Source: an uncultured Lachnospiraceae bacterium (GTDB lineage Bacteria > Bacillota > Clostridia > Lachnospirales > Lachnospiraceae). From it: a DNA stretch of 64,000 bases. The notes under the pieces are model-generated. The model ran no database searches. It saw only the letters and a program-made list of their open reading frames with translations, and had not been told where the DNA came from. The first letter of the stretch is position 1. Each line of letters opens with the position of its first letter. The DNA lies in NCBI GenBank assembly GCA_949840805.1, contig CATKXR010000005.1, positions 62,001-126,000 of the forward strand. The letters are read 5' to 3'. This document shows positions 62,101 through 64,000 of the stretch, piece by piece. Both the position numbers and the translations under genes were made by a program.

Positions 62101-63119
62101 ACGGCTTTCTTCTTCTCTCCTGTTTTTGAGACGGAAGGTTCTAAGTTCTGGAGATGGCGCAGATATTCCACATACGCTGTATCTCCCGCGCTGCCCTTGG
62201 CAAAAAGGCTGTTGTCCTCCGCCACGGCCGTGCTTGCGCTGGCTCCCATATGGGACACGACAGCCGTAACCGTAAAATCCCCGCCGAACTCATCCGGCGC
62301 GTCAATCGCCCCGTCAAAAAGATTATAAAAATGCTTTCCCTCTTCTAAGGAGTCCAGGACCCAGGAATAGGAATAGACTCTGTAATTGCCGCTGAATGCC
62401 GGGGAACCCTCCGGTTCCAGAGGAACCGAACAGCCGCCGCAGGCCAGTTCCACCTGAAGGGAGGTGGCGTCTGCCAGGGAATTCGGCACACGGTAACTGA
62501 CATTCAGGAGAAGCCTTTCCCGGTTGACAATCTCAATGACAGGGGTAAACAAAGCGCCGATGTTGCCGCTTTCCGCTGTCTGGCTCCCATAATAACCGAT
62601 CATGGGTTTGTTCTTCATCCTCTTATTTCTTGGAACGCCTCTCCACATAGTATAAAAGGCCTGAAAATCATCCACGGCCATGTCCTTGTAGGAAAAAAAC
62701 ACATCCGTGACGTTCCCGCCCTCAGGTTCGTACACCGCATAAAAATATCCGTCGAGCAGAGAGGGGTCCACACTCCCTGCCGGCAGCAGGTCTTCCATGG
62801 CCTGATAGCCGGGACGGTATTCTTTATAATAAAAAACCTCCTCCTTACTGCCTCCCTCCGCATCCACGGAAGAAAACGTTACGGCGTTTCCCTGGGACTC
62901 TTCCACGACCAGCCCTTTTAGGCTCCCCTCGCCGTGGAGGAGAAGCGCCCTGTTTTCCGCCGCCATATAGATTTCCCGGGCAGCATTGTCAAGCTCCGTA
63001 ATCTGAAGCCAGCGCATATAGTAAGCGACTCCTGCTGACGACACAGCCAGCAAAATAGTCAAAATGTTTACAACCACCAACATTTCCACCAATGTAAAGC
63101 CTTTATTTTTGCCTGCCAT
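56199..63119 (-). CDS. giant prepilin-like adhesin with GLUG repeats
   Basis: A 2,306-residue protein, over ten times the size of a usual pilin, that begins with a true type IV prepilin signal (MAGKNKGFTLVEMLVVVNIL; Gly cleavage, Glu+5). After the pilin helix and a ~150-residue pilin-type domain come long beta-rich regions containing at least a dozen GLUG motifs (GGLAGQNQGQIKNC, GGLAGGNSGAIENC, GGLVGVCNLSLEGC). The C-terminal ~400 residues look like tandem Ig-like domains (VTARLELRPKEGKAE, AAGETSIVLKVSLTM). GLUG repeats are known from surface adhesins and IgA-peptidase-like proteins. It would sit at the pilus tip or shaft and bind a host or matrix target. AGGAAGG lies about ten bases upstream of the ATG. 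Confidence 0.87.
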   Translation of the reverse strand: MAGKNKGFTLVEMLVVVNILTILLAVSSAGVAYYMRWLQITELDNAAREIYMAAENRALLLHGEGSLKGLVVEESQGNAVTFSSVDAEGGSKEEVFYYKEYRPGYQAMEDLLPAGSVDPSLLDGYFYAVYEPEGGNVTDVFFSYKDMAVDDFQAFYTMWRGVPRNKRMKNKPMIGYYGSQTAESGNIGALFTPVIEIVNRERLLLNVSYRVPNSLADATSLQVELACGGCSVPLEPEGSPAFSGNYRVYSYSWVLDSLEEGKHFYNLFDGAIDAPDEFGGDFTVTAVVSHMGASASTAVAEDNSLFAKGSAGDTAYVEYLRHLQNLEPSVSKTGEKKKAVQKTNINCASYESASYEFVPIEHTGLKSYEGNGFVIRNLAVTQASSGTKTAAALFAETKDMKISDVRMVNASVRASGGKPVAVLAGRAENTVFEGCQVYWESIAGSFNLRGLLGDSSRGYRYQVQGDGEAGGLAGILDGENNEIKNCLASTLIEGMTVGGLIGKNLGNVTMERSYADCYLSGPASGSAAKGSAAGLIGRSEGSADIRYCYSAGFADMERTAEGAGLCLGNGAFLVSHTYSAMRYPGMENGSPDNIVPLCPNMAKEGSNSSKIYYLRFRSMLSEENEDIYVKDYYDMTNASGSDDDFAVVMGGAAFGWKSYRESHPYNLKTDFDMDIYSFPGLKDLPHYGDWGVQFHNFSLAYYEQYTDGGHGFEGGNVSLLLDDSRVVKDGYAVVISEEDMGTLGDSLKLLFTYDSMGEEGEEGAGPQKSLEWEYTLSELPGVADGDKMYYLACLPGEIVNQPYTEENFYQYIQFSYVLSGETMSGEYYYCPHFARSVLPYDENLDTEAAVKRLPVSVRTPRHLYMLSCHGDYYHNSHDYIYNQELELDYGLYTGYDLFAEGFVQEPVGSYALPFAGTYDGGCHIIRNVTFDTRRGRERLYAGLFGYSSGRIKNVVYILDAEKSFSVSMGNSSDNLYVGGLAGGNSGAIENCAVAGINLVGQAFGSTIYVGGLAGQNQGQIKNCAAECASLSADNSSYGTAYVGGFVGENTESGMVSACYATGRVMAEVDSTSEARVCGFAGYNRGTIEDSYGAVDLESSGMNVETYGFCGVTEGKQKGTYYLNIGNFTYRGVSYNADYTPRKAAQATYQQMTEGDVSLVAGMGKGAEVLEWNGGVYPYPAVVVNGRGEYVHYGQFPVPMELGVMGVYYWERLETEGRSSYHISLLAADLNKRSITKNTTLSTAHSDGGVVTDYGYGYYGQEGSLVRISAEDIYYSPDGGVGETFHGGYPSDEAVDQALKDLMPKYDFHSYHTYGMEEDGGGLYPAGEYEDKNHVTYTNPYGYTDASGSLVRIKNYRRKPNGSFTLEQAGIRVAFILNPHFADSMSVADSAGWKLNSDALKKAPGMTEENPYGIRALYQLQCMNWHLVTDNDSSGGDVRGYSVNRIVYNNANGYYGGNQYGFLYLSHDVRYSTDGVTMGNYNYSWTEPYDYYWVQSHDLDGKKKDGKDTDVTPIAAFRDKKAGEDGASTPDTAILTAWFGGSYDGNEYTVKNINIQAEGANCVGLFGVTLDATLKNIVLYSESGENTVTVTGSSSFSKYYSWYAAGGLVGLAGVSSENTDASKTISNCCVAGYTIIDKTTYINSDFYGGGAVGGLVGVCNLSLEGCTAVTTIDLTAAHNDWNIENGSPLRAGGLAGACVADINYCYAGGKIKVSGKNVIRSGRYIGGIIGGAGMRPMYVPYYSVTATGGSVPVNNSYSYMDLPDKSAGNIKNLYAIGGTGGSDDFYVPLSNDYYLGMELDDAVSVIIEGVPSTDKWVVDKTYDSRNLNGISFGTIQVNGTDYYYTNQGPDSSGGGNSQITGSALFERKWQGGNRYTYTFKGWLIVENGANKVSTNWEDVLRLYTRTEQNDIHSLTYPQLAGQQDIPIKGQTKNIYALLPAFSPVTSENDDGYSMAGRYSYAPDSEPDLAGLNYPFPTILTRGKRSIHVHYGSWPQNGIVRPNGGRSMELDLFTKNSLTEMLGLSEDVSFGGTWEVTSANPAIAAGAGNVVMAGPGQEAGFQLTVTGNGVGTTVLTVTYRLGSDVYTLDITVNVTARLELRPKEGKAEVFTNGAVEIQLLPYGRRWNLEEAQPVLDLAAQNIIVSFQPDSVNHDEHKTAAIEQRAEGIFLKLASDGTAGVSSVSLGYQYSYGDRTYTAISAVPVTATAPGILPAEPVIKAGNSENITVTFANSEGKTAVIDVVLSVESKEPSVAAAAVAGDAGQTGGSVSLAVTGVAAGETSIVLKVSLTMDERKHDVEVTVPVKVTD

Positions 63120-63144
63120 GCATCTACCGCCTTCCTGATGAATA

Positions 63145-63687
63145 TTAATCTGAAACCTGATATTCGAAAAATACCAATGTGGTCCTCACCGATACCCCAA
63201 AGTCCTGACCGCTGTTAATGCTGATATTCAGATCGTCGATCATGCAGCGGTACTTACTGTCTTTCAGAGCCTGCAGAACCTTTCTGGCCTCCCCGTAATC
63301 AAGGCTTGTAAAACGCAGCGAAATCTGCCTGCGCACAATGGATTCCTTTGCGTCCACCGTGCCGAAGCTTAAAGAATACTCTTGTGTGCCTTCCAAAATG
63401 CTGTTCAGCTCCAGCATTACCTGGGTCAGATTGTCATAAGGCGCAATCCCCACCGGGGCAGCGGCGCCGGAAAACAGTTCCTCTATTTCTTTTTCCATCC
63501 GTTTTTTCTCGTCCAGTTTTCCTGAGGCCTGCTGGATCTGTTCCTGCGTGCCGGCAAGCCGGGCTTCCGCCTGGCGGATTTTTTCCGTCATCGGCGTGTA
63601 AAACAGGAGAATATAACCGCTGGACAGGGAAAGAACCAGCAAAATCAAAAGCAGCACGATTTCCCTGGCTGATAACCGTCTTCTCAT
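63145..63687 (-). CDS. pilO: PilO-like pilus alignment protein
   Basis: A 180-residue protein with an N-terminal membrane helix (about 10-32), a coiled-coil (about 35-70) and a C-terminal ferredoxin-like domain, matching PilO of type IV pilus systems. PilN and PilO form a heterodimer in the inner-membrane alignment complex. It overlaps the preceding pilN gene by four bases (ATGA) and stands 25 bp ahead of the giant prepilin. Confidence 0.83.
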   Translation of the reverse strand: MRRRLSAREIVLLLILLVLSLSSGYILLFYTPMTEKIRQAEARLAGTQEQIQQASGKLDEKKRMEKEIEELFSGAAAPVGIAPYDNLTQVMLELNSILEGTQEYSLSFGTVDAKESIVRRQISLRFTSLDYGEARKVLQALKDSKYRCMIDDLNISINSGQDFGVSVRTTLVFFEYQVSD

Positions 63688-64000
63688 CGTGGCTCCTCCT
63701 CTTTCTTTTGCGGCTCCTTAGCCAGTTCCAGCAGCATGCTGACCTCGATGTCCTCCCCTCCGCTTATGGTGGAGGAAGCGGTATCCACCGTGATTTTTAC
63801 CACCGAAGGATCCTTCTCTAAAAGGCTGACAATGGCCGACGTCTGAGCCAGGTTTACTCCTGAAAATTTAATGACCGCATTCTTATCTTTTATGGAGATA
63901 CTGCTTATATCGGCCTCTATCCATACCGCCCTTCTGACAAGATCCAGGATCTCGATACAGTCAATATGGGCCTCTTCCTCCTCTGTGGCCGAGTACCGTT
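63684..64000 (-). CDS. pilN: PilN-like pilus protein, C-terminal part
   Basis: The C-terminal 105 codons of a gene cut by the right edge of the window. The sequence (IEILDLVRRAVWIEADISS; VVKITVDTASST) is consistent with the PilN C-terminal domain, and its stop codon overlaps the pilO start. The N-terminus and any upstream pilM, pilB or pilC genes lie outside. Confidence 0.75.
   Translation of the reverse strand, partial: RYSATEEEEAHIDCIEILDLVRRAVWIEADISSISIKDKNAVIKFSGVNLAQTSAIVSLLEKDPSVVKITVDTASSTISGGEDIEVSMLLELAKEPQKKEEEPR

Overview
The window looks like a chromosome segment of a spore-forming, Gram-positive gut Clostridia, most likely a Lachnospiraceae relative. The evidence is moderately GC-rich coding DNA with strong GGAGG ribosome sites, TTG and GTG starts, spoVAD/spoVAE, a class A PBP, LysM and cell-wall-repeat proteins, and an AT-rich insert near 21.4-24 kb. 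No rRNA, CRISPR array or intact insertion sequence was found. The genus is an inference.

Layout. 1-7.2 kb: a minus-strand pentose/xyloside block (GH31 alpha-xylosidase, GH3 beta-glycosidase, transketolase, start of xylulokinase), with a 69-bp promoter-region repeat before GH31 and again before transketolase. 7.3-8.3 kb: a TetR regulator behind three 36-bp tandem promoter-operator repeats. 8.4-11.4 kb: a hybrid sensor kinase. 11.6-15.3 kb: a DUF1905 remnant, GNAT, DUF4180, a MATE pump and its MarR regulator, with a shared operator sequence. 15.4-16.7 kb: an HTH protein, four tRNAs (two Lys, two Gln) and two short Lys/Gln-rich peptides that flank them. 17.2-21.3 kb: PBP1A and spoVAD-spoVAE. 21.5-24 kb: an AT-rich NACHT-type NTPase with pentapeptide repeats, a candidate defence gene. 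24.1-28.7 kb: a MEMO-AMMECR1 fusion, a membrane protein with a degenerate cyclase domain, and a PAAR-like protein. 28.8-33.5 kb: an oligopeptide ABC importer. 33.7-37.2 kb: an SPFH / TM2 / zinc-ribbon / TPM operon. 37.3-39.3 kb: a GHKL kinase and LytTR regulator. 39.5-46.7 kb: a repeat-rich surface protein, a duplicated-domain lipoprotein, a clostripain-like lipoprotein and a LysM protein. 46.8-52.8 kb: an ABC-F protein, then an MBOAT / SGNH / transglutaminase surface-modification operon. 53-54.1 kb: a nuclease fragment and vapB with a broken vapC. 54.4-64 kb: a type IV pilus operon containing a 2,306-residue prepilin-like adhesin.

The observations I rate highest are (i) a promoter element found at three cell-envelope loci, with two half-sites 21 bp apart and exactly 31 bp between its CATG end and a -10 box; (ii) the Lys/Gln tRNA array with its Lys/Gln-rich micro-ORFs; (iii) the giant prepilin; (iv) the triplicated 36-bp promoter of the TetR gene; (v) the NACHT-pentapeptide island. 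All domain assignments rest on reading motifs by eye; no database search was run.
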